Origin: Pseudomonadota bacterium
GTDB taxonomy: Bacteria; Pseudomonadota; Gammaproteobacteria; Burkholderiales; Burkholderiaceae_B
Direction of reading: 5' to 3'
Length of the DNA stretch: 11,200 nt
NCBI GenBank assembly: GCA_023427945.1
Contig: JAEYZR010000154.1
Span: forward strand, 1-11,200
Shown: positions 5,130-11,200 of the stretch, piece by piece
Layout of the letters: each line of letters begins with the position of its first letter
Numbering within the stretch: the stretch's first letter is position 1
The notes under the pieces: generated by a model
The model's database searches: none
What the model was told of the DNA's origin: nothing
What the model saw: only the letters and a program-made list of their open reading frames with translations
Position numbers and translations under genes: made by a program

Positions 5130-7049
5130 ATGAGCCAAACTGATTCCACGACTGATGCGGGCGCTGGCGCCCAGACAATGGGCTTTCAGGCCGAGGTGAA
5201 GCAACTGCTTCATCTGATGATCCACTCGCTCTACAGCAACAAAGAAATTTTCCTGCGCGAACTTGTATCCAACGCGTCTGACGCTTGCGACAAGCTTCGT
5301 TTTGAAGCCATCGATAACCCTGCCTTGCTGGAAGGCGGCCCGGATCTGGCGCTGCGTATCAGCTATGACAAGGATGCCCGCACGATCACCATCGCCGATA
5401 ACGGCATTGGCATGTCGCGTGATGAGGCGATCTCGAACCTGGGAACGATTGCACGTTCGGGTACGCGCGAGTTTTTCTCCAAGCTGACGGGCGACAAGCA
5501 GAAGGATGCTCAGCTGATCGGTCAGTTCGGCGTGGGCTTTTATTCGTCCTATATCGTGGCTGACAAGGTCACTGTGGAAAGTCGTCGTGCTGGTGCTGCT
5601 GCCTCTGAAGGCGTGCGCTGGGAGTCGGATGGCCAGGGCGAGTTCACGATTGCGGCCATCGAGCGTGCCGAGCGTGGCACGGCTGTCACGCTGCATTTGC
5701 GTGCGGACGAGGACGAATTCCTGAATGGCTGGAAGCTGCGCGAAATTCTGCGTCGTTACTCAGACCACATTTCCTTGCCTATCCTGATGGCGAAGGAAGA
5801 GTGGGACAGCGAGAAGGGCGAGCAGGTCAAGCAGGAGGAGCAGGAAACGGTCAACCAGGCCAGCGCACTGTGGACGCGCAGCAAGTCGGAAGTGACTGAC
5901 GAGCAGTATCAGGAGTTCTACAAGCACATTACGCACGATTACGACAATCCGCTGGCATGGACGCATAACCGTGTCGAAGGCCGTAGCGAATATACGCAGT
6001 TGTTGTTCGTGCCCAAGCGTGCGCCTTTCGACATGTGGGACCGTGAAGGTCGCAAGGGTCTGAAGCTGTATGTGAAGCGTGTGTTCATCATGGACGACGC
6101 CGAGCAGTTGTTGCCGTCTTACCTGCGTTTTGTGCGTGGGGTGATCGATTCTGCTGATCTGCCGCTGAACGTGTCGCGTGAAATCCTGCAGGAAAGCCGC
6201 GATGTGCGGGCGATTCGTGAGGGTTCGACCAAGCGCATCCTGTCGTTGCTGGAAGATCTGGCCGAGAACAAGCCGGAAGAGTACGCCACATTCTGGACTG
6301 AATTCGGCCAGGTGCTGAAGGAAGGTACGGGCGAGGATGCTTCCAATCTGGAGCGCATCTCCAAGTTGCTGCGTTTTGCCAGCACGCACACGGGCGAGCA
6401 GGCCCAGACGGTCAGCCTGGCGGACTATGTGTCGCGCATGAAGGAAGGTCAGGACAAGATCTACTACGCGTCGGCTGAGACGTTCGCCGCGGCGGCCAAC
6501 TCGCCGCATCTGGAAGTGTTCCGCAAGAAGGGCATCGAGGTGCTGCTGTTGTGGGAGCGTGTGGATGAGTGGATGTTGTCGTACTTGCGTGAGTTCGACG
6601 GCAAGTCGTTGCAGTCGGTTGCCAAGGGTGGCCTGGATCTGGATGCGCTGGCTGACGAAGAAGAGAAGAAGCGCGCTACCGATGTGGCTGAGCAGTTCAA
6701 GCCTATGGTGGAACGTCTACAGGCGTCGCTGGGCGACAAGGTGAAGGAAGTTCGCGTGACGCTGCGTCTGGTGGATTCGCCGGCATGCGTGGTGGTGGGC
6801 GATAACGAGCTGAGCCCGCACCTGATGCGCATGCTGAAGTCGGCGGGTCAGGAAGCGCCGGTGGTCAAGCCTGTGCTGGAGATCAACCCCGAGCACCCGC
6901 TGATCGGTCGTATCGGTCAGGCGTCGGATGACGATTTCGATGCGTGGGCTGCCGTGCTGCTGGATCAAGCCATGTTGGCCGAGGGTGCGCAGATCGCCGA
7001 TCCGGCTGGCTATGTGAAGCGTTTGAACACGCTGTTGCTGAAGATCTAA
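5130..7049 (+). CDS. htpG: Chaperone protein HtpG (bacterial Hsp90)
   Basis: A 639-residue cytosolic ATP-dependent chaperone of the Hsp90 family that remodels non-native client proteins together with DnaK. The N-terminal GHKL ATPase carries ELVSNASDACDKLRF with E44 and N48, DNGIGM at 90-95, and the lid-side GQFGVGFYSSYIVADKV. The middle domain contains LLFVPKRAPFDMWDR and the DLPLNVSREILQ loop with the catalytic-type arginine. The C-terminal dimerisation domain ends near PEHPLI and the final helices. The length is close to that of E. coli HtpG (624). The ATG at 5130 gives a short polar leader before GFQAEVKQLLHLMIHSLYSNKE, as in relatives; no clear ribosome binding site precedes it. It has its own heat-shock-like promoter and terminator, so it is a single-gene unit. 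Confidence 0.98.
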   Translation: MSQTDSTTDAGAGAQTMGFQAEVKQLLHLMIHSLYSNKEIFLRELVSNASDACDKLRFEAIDNPALLEGGPDLALRISYDKDARTITIADNGIGMSRDEAISNLGTIARSGTREFFSKLTGDKQKDAQLIGQFGVGFYSSYIVADKVTVESRRAGAAASEGVRWESDGQGEFTIAAIERAERGTAVTLHLRADEDEFLNGWKLREILRRYSDHISLPILMAKEEWDSEKGEQVKQEEQETVNQASALWTRSKSEVTDEQYQEFYKHITHDYDNPLAWTHNRVEGRSEYTQLLFVPKRAPFDMWDREGRKGLKLYVKRVFIMDDAEQLLPSYLRFVRGVIDSADLPLNVSREILQESRDVRAIREGSTKRILSLLEDLAENKPEEYATFWTEFGQVLKEGTGEDASNLERISKLLRFASTHTGEQAQTVSLADYVSRMKEGQDKIYYASAETFAAAANSPHLEVFRKKGIEVLLLWERVDEWMLSYLREFDGKSLQSVAKGGLDLDALADEEEKKRATDVAEQFKPMVERLQASLGDKVKEVRVTLRLVDSPACVVVGDNELSPHLMRMLKSAGQEAPVVKPVLEINPEHPLIGRIGQASDDDFDAWAAVLLDQAMLAEGAQIADPAGYVKRLNTLLLKI

Positions 7050-7067
7050 AGGTCTTGCAGGTCAAAG

Positions 7068-7108
7068 GCCGTGGAGGGCGCCGATGTGGCGTCCTCCACG
7101 GCTTTTTT
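7068..7108 (+). terminator. Rho-independent terminator of htpG
   Basis: A 15-bp stem with one G-T pair (7068-7082 with 7088-7102), a 5-nt loop GATGT and a run of six T (7103-7108), starting 18 bp after the htpG stop. Confidence 0.95.
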
Positions 7109-7401
7109 ATTGGATGGCAGTGGGGGCAGTGGATGGCAGTGCAGCTGATCGGCTGAGATCGATCAAATTCCTGGCGTCAGGCGCTCTGAATCTGGAAGTC
7201 CGAACGAGTTGTGTCGGACGAGTTGACCAAAGTAGATGACCGGGATAGATGAATCCAACCAGGCTTGTTCTGCCTGATAACAGAAGCTGGCCGGGCAATG
7301 GGCTCGTACGGTAGCGCGACGCGGTCTTGCGACTTCCGGGCCCAAACCGCTTTCAGGTGATCAGCACAGGCCAAACCAGGTCACCGCATCAGCCGACCCC
7401 A
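7109..7401. other. Gene-poor gap between htpG and ampD
   Basis: About 290 bp with no gene I can support; the minus-strand open frames of about 60 codons here match nothing I know and have no convincing starts. It contains a 12-bp direct repeat TGGATGGCAGTG at 7111-7122 and 7130-7141. There is also a hairpin-forming pair GTCCGA (7198-7203) and TCGGAC (7214-7219), overlapping a second imperfect direct repeat ending ACGAGTTG. I see no T-rich terminator for ampD, which ends at its right edge. Confidence 0.5.
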
Positions 7402-7989
7402 TCAAACCCCCGGCAACAATCTCCGCGCCACGCCGCTGGTCTGCCCATACTTCACCCAGTCGAACGCACCGCCCGGATCAGTCTTGCGCCCTGGCGCAAT
7501 ATGCTCGTGTCCACGCACGGCCGCCAGTGGATAGCGCGCCTTGAGCACCGGCCACAACGCCGCCAGCGTCGCGTATTGATCATCCAGATAAGGCATCACA
7601 TCCGTGCCTTCGACTTCGATCCCGATGGAGAAATCGTTGCAGCGTTCGCGTCCCTTGTAGCTGGACACGCCCGCGTGCCATGCCCGGCGTTCGGTGCTGA
7701 CGAACTGCACGATGCTGCCGTCGCGTCTCACGAAAAAATGCGCCGACACACGCAATCCGGTCAGGTTGACGAACCAGGGGTGATCGTTCAGGTCGATGGT
7801 GTTCTGGAACAGCGCCTGTACATAAGGTCCGCCGAATTGCCCGGGGGGCAGGCTGATGTTGTGCACCACCAGCAATGACACTTGAGCGCCCGCCGGGCGC
7901 CGGTCGTGGTTGGGAGAGGGGGCGAGGGTGACGTTCCTGCCCGGTTCCAGCCAGCCGTGTCGGTCCAGCCTGAGCGTCTGTCGGGACAT
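7402..7989 (-). CDS. ampD: 1,6-anhydro-N-acetylmuramyl-L-alanine amidase AmpD
   Basis: A cytosolic zinc amidase of the amidase_2 fold that cleaves the stem peptide from 1,6-anhydro-muropeptides in cell-wall recycling. In many bacteria its loss induces AmpC beta-lactamase. The zinc ligands are visible as H43 (LVVHNIS), H163 and D171 (GHEHIAPGRKTDPG), with E125 (IGIEVEG) and K169 as the expected catalytic residues. Also conserved are VSAHFFVRRDG and AWHAG. I chose the ATG at 7989 (195 residues; E. coli AmpD has 183). It gives the normal N-terminus (LRLDRHGWL), whereas the open frame extends upstream only by overlapping the previous gene. The start lies 20 bp after the PP0621-like stop, with only a weak ribosome binding site, so it is probably the last gene of that operon. 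Confidence 0.96.
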   Translation of the reverse strand: MSRQTLRLDRHGWLEPGRNVTLAPSPNHDRRPAGAQVSLLVVHNISLPPGQFGGPYVQALFQNTIDLNDHPWFVNLTGLRVSAHFFVRRDGSIVQFVSTERRAWHAGVSSYKGRERCNDFSIGIEVEGTDVMPYLDDQYATLAALWPVLKARYPLAAVRGHEHIAPGRKTDPGGAFDWVKYGQTSGVARRLLPGV

Positions 7990-8009
7990 GTGGGACGGCA
8001 CGGGCTGCC

Positions 8010-8321
8010 TCACACCTGCCGCACGCCCAGCTGGGCGTGGGCGTCGCTGCACCAGGTCTTGCCGTCTTTCATCAGCGCTTCAGAGCGCGGCAGGTGGATG
8101 CCGCAGTGCGCACATCGCACCATGGGTTCGGAGGCCCCCAGCGTGGGGTCGGGTGCGCCGCGGGTCGGTTTGGCCGATGTGCGTTTGTCCTGGCGGGCCC
8201 GGCTGGCCTCTTCCGGCTTGGCGCGGGGCACGGCGTTGCGGGCGGCTGCGCGGCTGGCGACTACGCGCATGACCAGCAGCGCGACGATGATGACAAGCAC
8301 CCATAAGAAAAGTTTGCCCAC
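8010..8321 (-). CDS. PP0621-family small membrane-anchored protein
   Basis: A 103-residue protein. I chose the GTG at 8321 because GGAG lies 5 nt upstream and the N-terminus then opens with a membrane helix (GKLFLWVLVIIVALLVMRVV, residues 2-21). A basic, Ala/Arg/Pro-rich linker follows. The C-terminal part carries two cysteines in MVRCAHCGIHLPRSEAL and a third in GKTWCSDAH, which with the histidines look like a small zinc-binding motif. This layout fits the PP0621 family, often found beside ampD and ypjD/ffh in beta-proteobacteria. Function is unknown. The start is one base after the stop of the ypjD-like gene, implying translational coupling. Confidence 0.8.
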   Translation of the reverse strand: MGKLFLWVLVIIVALLVMRVVASRAAARNAVPRAKPEEASRARQDKRTSAKPTRGAPDPTLGASEPMVRCAHCGIHLPRSEALMKDGKTWCSDAHAQLGVRQV

Positions 8322-8322
8322 T

Positions 8323-9165
8323 TCAGCTCCGGTGCAAGATGACTTCGAGAACGAAACGCGTGCCGGTATAGGCCAGCAGCAGGAATGCAAAGCCGGTCAG
8401 GGTCCAGCGCAGGGCGACCTGGCCGCGCCAGCCGCGAACGCTGCGGCCCACCAGCAGACCGCCGAAGGTCAGCCACGACAGCAGGGTGAAAACGGTTTTG
8501 TGGTCGAAGGGCAGGACGTCGCCGGTCAGCACGAGCGAGGTGACCGAGCCTGAACCGACGGCCAGGGTCAGGGCGATGAAACCGACTGCGATGACACGAA
8601 ACAGCAGGCGTTCCTGCACCAGCAGGGGCGGCTGGGAGTCCAGGACGCGCCCGAAGATGGTGCGCTCGGCGGCGGATTCCAGGGGGCGGTGCAGGCGGCG
8701 CTCCAGCAGAGCCATCAGCAGGGCCTGCATGGCGCCTACCGTCATCAGGCCGTAGGCGGCCAGGGCAATGATGAGGTGGGTGCGCAGCATGGCGCTCTCG
8801 CCGTGTACGACGGTCATGCCCTGGGGCCAGATGGCGGCCAGGGCGGTGGCCAGGGTGGCCGCCGGCAGCAGGAACAGCTGCAGGCCGTCGATGCGCACCA
8901 CCAGGCTTTCCAGCCAGAACACCAGCAGGCCCAGCCAGATGGCGGCCGAGAGCGCGAGCGCCCAGCCGACGAACAGGGCGCCGCCGGGCAGCATGCTCAG
9001 CTTCAGGCCGATGCCGTGCAGAACCAGCGCGACCAGGAAGATGCCGCGAGAGCGATTGCTGCTGCGTTCGATGCTGGCGCCGCGTGCCAGACGCACCCAC
9101 AGGAGGATGGCCAACAGGGCATAGGCGACTGCGGCCGCGCCGTGAAATACAATGCCAGAAGACAT
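8323..9165 (-). CDS. YpjD/CcsA-like cytochrome c assembly family membrane protein
   Basis: A 280-residue polytopic inner-membrane protein with about eight hydrophobic segments. The length is close to E. coli YpjD (263). Family features are LRTHLIIALAAYGLM and FDHKTVFTLLSWLTF, each with a conserved histidine in or at the end of a membrane helix, comparable to the haem-interacting histidines of CcsA/CcmC proteins. The WWD haem-handling motif of true CcsA is not evident, so YpjD-like is the safer name. The start at 9165 (ATG, MSSGIVFHG) is preferred over the upstream in-frame ATG at 9237, which adds 24 hydrophilic residues. It is first in a three-gene run with the PP0621-like gene and ampD, and divergent from ffh, the usual arrangement in this group. 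Function in cytochrome biogenesis is by family name only. Confidence 0.88.
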   Translation of the reverse strand: MSSGIVFHGAAAVAYALLAILLWVRLARGASIERSSNRSRGIFLVALVLHGIGLKLSMLPGGALFVGWALALSAAIWLGLLVFWLESLVVRIDGLQLFLLPAATLATALAAIWPQGMTVVHGESAMLRTHLIIALAAYGLMTVGAMQALLMALLERRLHRPLESAAERTIFGRVLDSQPPLLVQERLLFRVIAVGFIALTLAVGSGSVTSLVLTGDVLPFDHKTVFTLLSWLTFGGLLVGRSVRGWRGQVALRWTLTGFAFLLLAYTGTRFVLEVILHRS

Positions 9166-9181
9166 AACCACCGTATCGTTC

Positions 9182-9228
9182 GCCACCCGGTGTGGGTGGC
9201 CGCATTGGAGCCGGGCGTCGGTAGACGC
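9182..9228. promoter_or_regulatory. Divergent ypjD-like/ffh intergenic region with two hairpins
   Basis: GCCACCC (9182-9188) pairs with GGGTGGC (9194-9200), and GCGTC (9215-9219) with GACGC (9224-9228). Neither is followed by a T-run. They lie in the 107-bp gap that must hold the promoters of both genes and may fold in the 5' leaders. The AT-rich patch at 9241-9256 could hold the ffh -10, but I cannot assign hexamers. Confidence 0.3.
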
Positions 9229-9272
9229 GGCGGCCACGTTCTAATTGATTAGTTTAAGCGGAAACGCCTCTC

Positions 9273-10682
9273 ATGCTCGATAACTTAACGCAACGCCTGA
9301 CCAGGGTGGTCAAGACCATCCGGGGCGAAGCTCGTCTGACTGAAACAAACACGCAGGATATGCTGCGTGAAGTGCGCATGGCACTGCTGGAGGCTGACGT
9401 TTCGTTGCCTGTGGTGCGCGATTTCGTGGCCCGCGTCAAAGAAAAGGCGATGGGCGAAGAGGTCGTGGCCAGCCTGAAGCCCGGCCAGGCGCTGGTGGGC
9501 GTGGTCAACCGCGAGCTGACGGCGCTGATGGGGGGCGATCTGGGCCCGCATGCCAGCGAACTGTCGCTGGCGGTGCAGCCGCCCGCGATCATCCTGATGG
9601 CTGGTCTGCAGGGGGCGGGCAAGACGACCACTACCGGCAAGCTGGCCAAGTGGCTGTCCGAGGGGCAACACACCCAGAACGGCCGTAAATCGGGCAAGAA
9701 GAAGGTGCTGGTGGTCAGTGCCGACGTCTATCGCCCGGCGGCTATCGAGCAGTTGAAGACGGTTGCCGGCCAGGTGGGCGTGGATTTCCTGCCTTCGGAC
9801 ATCAGCCAGAAGCCGCTGGCGATTGCGCGCAACGCGGTCGATCATGCACGCCGTCACCACTACGACGTGCTCATCGTCGATACGGCAGGTCGCCTGGGTA
9901 TCGACGAAGCGATGATGATCGAGATCCGTGCGCTCTACGACGAGATCAAGCCGGTCGAGACCCTGTTCGTGGTCGACGCGATGCAGGGGCAGGACGCGGT
10001 GAACACCGCCAAGGCCTTTGCCGATGCGCTGCCTCTGACAGGCGTGGTGCTGACCAAGCTGGACGGTGACTCACGCGGGGGCGCGGCGCTGTCGGTGCGT
10101 CACGTGACGGGCAAGCCGCTGAAGTTCGTGGGGGTGTCGGAAAAGCTGGACGGGATCGAGCCCTTCCATGCCGACCGGATGGCGCAGCGTGTGCTGGGCA
10201 TGGGCGACATCGTGTCGCTGGTCGAGCAGGCCCAGCAGAACATCGACATTGCCGAAGCGCAGAAGCTGGCCGCCAAGATCAAGACGGGCAACAAGTTCGA
10301 CCTGAACGATTTTCGGGATCAACTGGGCCAGGTCAAGAAAATGGGCGACATGGGCTCGATGCTGGAAAAGCTGCCGGCTCAGTTCCAGGCGGCCGCCAGC
10401 CAGTTGCAGGGTGGTCAGGCCGAGAAGCAGCTGCGTCGCACGGAGGGTATTCTGAACTCCATGACGCCGGCCGAACGTGCCAAGCCCGAACTGATCAAGG
10501 CGCAGCGCAAGCGCCGTATTGCCGCAGGTTCGGGCGTGCCGGTGCAGGAAGTGAACAAGCTGCTGAATCAGTTCGAGCAGATGCAGGGCATGATGAAGCA
10601 GATGCAGAAGGGCGGCATGGCCAAGATGATGCGCGCAATGGGCGGCATGAAGGGTCTGGCCGGCAAGTTCGGCAAGCGTTGA
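9273..10682 (+). CDS. ffh: Signal recognition particle protein Ffh (SRP54 homologue)
   Basis: A 469-residue GTPase that binds 4.5S RNA and signal sequences and delivers nascent membrane proteins to FtsY. The N domain is at residues 1-90. The G domain follows, with P-loop GLQGAGKTTTTGK from 111, DVYRPAAIEQL (G2 region), DTAGRLG from 203, and TKLDGDSRGGAAL from 261. The C-terminal M domain is methionine-rich. It holds the RNA-binding SGVPVQEVNKLLNQF region and the terminal MQGMMKQMQKGGMAKMM segment. The length fits the family (E. coli 453); the small excess comes partly from a basic insert (QHTQNGRKSGKKK) after the P-loop helix. The ribosome binding site is weak. It is convergent with the LacI-type gene, 19 bp away, with no obvious terminator between them. 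Confidence 0.98.
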   Translation: MLDNLTQRLTRVVKTIRGEARLTETNTQDMLREVRMALLEADVSLPVVRDFVARVKEKAMGEEVVASLKPGQALVGVVNRELTALMGGDLGPHASELSLAVQPPAIILMAGLQGAGKTTTTGKLAKWLSEGQHTQNGRKSGKKKVLVVSADVYRPAAIEQLKTVAGQVGVDFLPSDISQKPLAIARNAVDHARRHHYDVLIVDTAGRLGIDEAMMIEIRALYDEIKPVETLFVVDAMQGQDAVNTAKAFADALPLTGVVLTKLDGDSRGGAALSVRHVTGKPLKFVGVSEKLDGIEPFHADRMAQRVLGMGDIVSLVEQAQQNIDIAEAQKLAAKIKTGNKFDLNDFRDQLGQVKKMGDMGSMLEKLPAQFQAAASQLQGGQAEKQLRRTEGILNSMTPAERAKPELIKAQRKRRIAAGSGVPVQEVNKLLNQFEQMQGMMKQMQKGGMAKMMRAMGGMKGLAGKFGKR

Positions 10683-10701
10683 TCCAGGCAGGCCGTCGCG
10701 G

Positions 10702-11200
10702 CTAGCGATTGACTCGGGGTGCGGCGCAGGAGTCGCGCATCACGAACTCCGTGGGAATCTGGATGAGTGATGCCTTGGCTGCGTCCTTGCCCGACATTTG
10801 CCGCAGCAGCATCGTGGCGGCCTCTGTGCCCAGGGCATAGGCGTCGTAGCGGATGACGCTGATCGCTGGTGTGGCCAGGCGCGCCAGTGGCGTGTCGTTG
10901 GAACACACCAGCGACATATCGCCCGGCACGGACACGCCCGCCCCGCGCAGGGCAGACAGCACCCCTTCCAGCAGATGCATGCCGGCGGCCACGATGGCCG
11001 TTGGCGGGTTCGCCATGCGCAGCAGCAACTGGGTTTCCCGGAAGGCGTAGTCCTGGGCAAAGCTGTCCAGGCGCAGCAGTTCAGGGTCCAGGGGCAGGTC
11101 TGCTTCCTCGTGCGCGCGTATCAGGCCGGCCAGCCGATCCTTGCCCACGCGATTGCGGCGCCCGCCGCTGATCAAGGCAATGCGCCGATGGCCCAGGCCG
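10702..11200 (-). CDS. LacI-family transcriptional regulator, C-terminal part
   Basis: The frame stays open to the right edge, so only the last 166 residues are present; the N-terminal HTH lies outside. The visible start GLGHRRIALISGG is the classical mid-protein motif of LacI/GalR ligand-binding domains. It is followed by AIVAAGMHLLEGVLSAL, VPGDMSLVCSNDTPLARLATPAISVI and a typical TEFVMRDSCAAP ending. The periplasmic-binding-protein-like fold binds a small effector, often a sugar or organic acid; which one cannot be told. In relatives such genes usually control a neighbouring transport or catabolic operon, which would lie outside this window. It is convergent with ffh and unlikely to regulate it. 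Confidence 0.93.
   Translation of the reverse strand, partial: GLGHRRIALISGGRRNRVGKDRLAGLIRAHEEADLPLDPELLRLDSFAQDYAFRETQLLLRMANPPTAIVAAGMHLLEGVLSALRGAGVSVPGDMSLVCSNDTPLARLATPAISVIRYDAYALGTEAATMLLRQMSGKDAAKASLIQIPTEFVMRDSCAAPRVNR

Noticed and set aside
5760..6509. 249-codon minus-strand open frame inside htpG
   Set aside because: Antisense shadow of htpG; the sense protein is complete and conserved through this stretch.
7327..8553. Plus-strand open frames of 183 and 223 codons
   Set aside because: They lie antisense to ampD and the genes upstream of it, have no recognisable domain, and have the composition of antisense frames.
8261..9205. 314-codon minus-strand open frame
   Set aside because: It is an out-of-frame shadow of the YpjD-like gene, rich in Arg, Pro and Gly as expected for GC-rich DNA; the overlapping frame has membrane helices and family motifs.
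1..11200. CRISPR array, insertion sequence or rRNA
   Set aside because: I found no regularly spaced repeats, transposase frames or rRNA-like sequence on either strand.

Overview
The window joins the end of an integrated conjugative element to an ordinary beta-proteobacterial chromosome. The core genes and their order (htpG, then ampD, a small PP0621-type protein and a YpjD/CcsA-like membrane protein on one strand, with ffh divergent) suggest Burkholderiales, most likely Alcaligenaceae (Bordetella/Achromobacter/Alcaligenes relatives). This placement rests on recalled gene order and protein character, not on a search.

Positions 1 to about 4973 look like the right end of an integrative and conjugative element (ICE). 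The window opens inside the 3' end of trbI (VirB10-like conjugation protein), which overlaps a DUF2274 gene. That pair is typical of trb-type ICEs such as the Tn4371 group. Two cargo genes follow: an intact OLD-family nuclease (ABC-type ATPase plus TOPRIM) and a 415-residue protein of unknown function with an N-terminal helix-turn-helix. This part is visibly less GC-rich than the right half.

Positions 4358-5040 hold the most unusual structure. On the minus strand lies a complete tRNA-Leu(CAA) gene whose anticodon loop is split by a 250-nt group I intron, placed after C34 as in the cyanobacterial tRNA-Leu(UAA) introns. About 200 bp upstream of it is a second, intron-less copy of only the 5' half of the same tRNA, ending at the anticodon loop and next to the tRNA's apparent native promoter. 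I read the half-gene as an attachment-site junction (attR) and the intron-bearing copy as an element-borne replacement. The intron would both restore a working tRNA after splicing and break the attachment site. Short repeats and a palindrome in the 200-bp spacer resemble recombinase or accessory-protein sites.

From about 5040 the chromosome follows: a sigma-32-like promoter and htpG (+), a strong terminator, a gene-poor gap, then a minus-strand cluster ypjD-like > PP0621-like > ampD (peptidoglycan recycling amidase). The divergent ffh (+) encodes the signal recognition particle GTPase. A LacI-family regulator, convergent with ffh, runs off the right edge.
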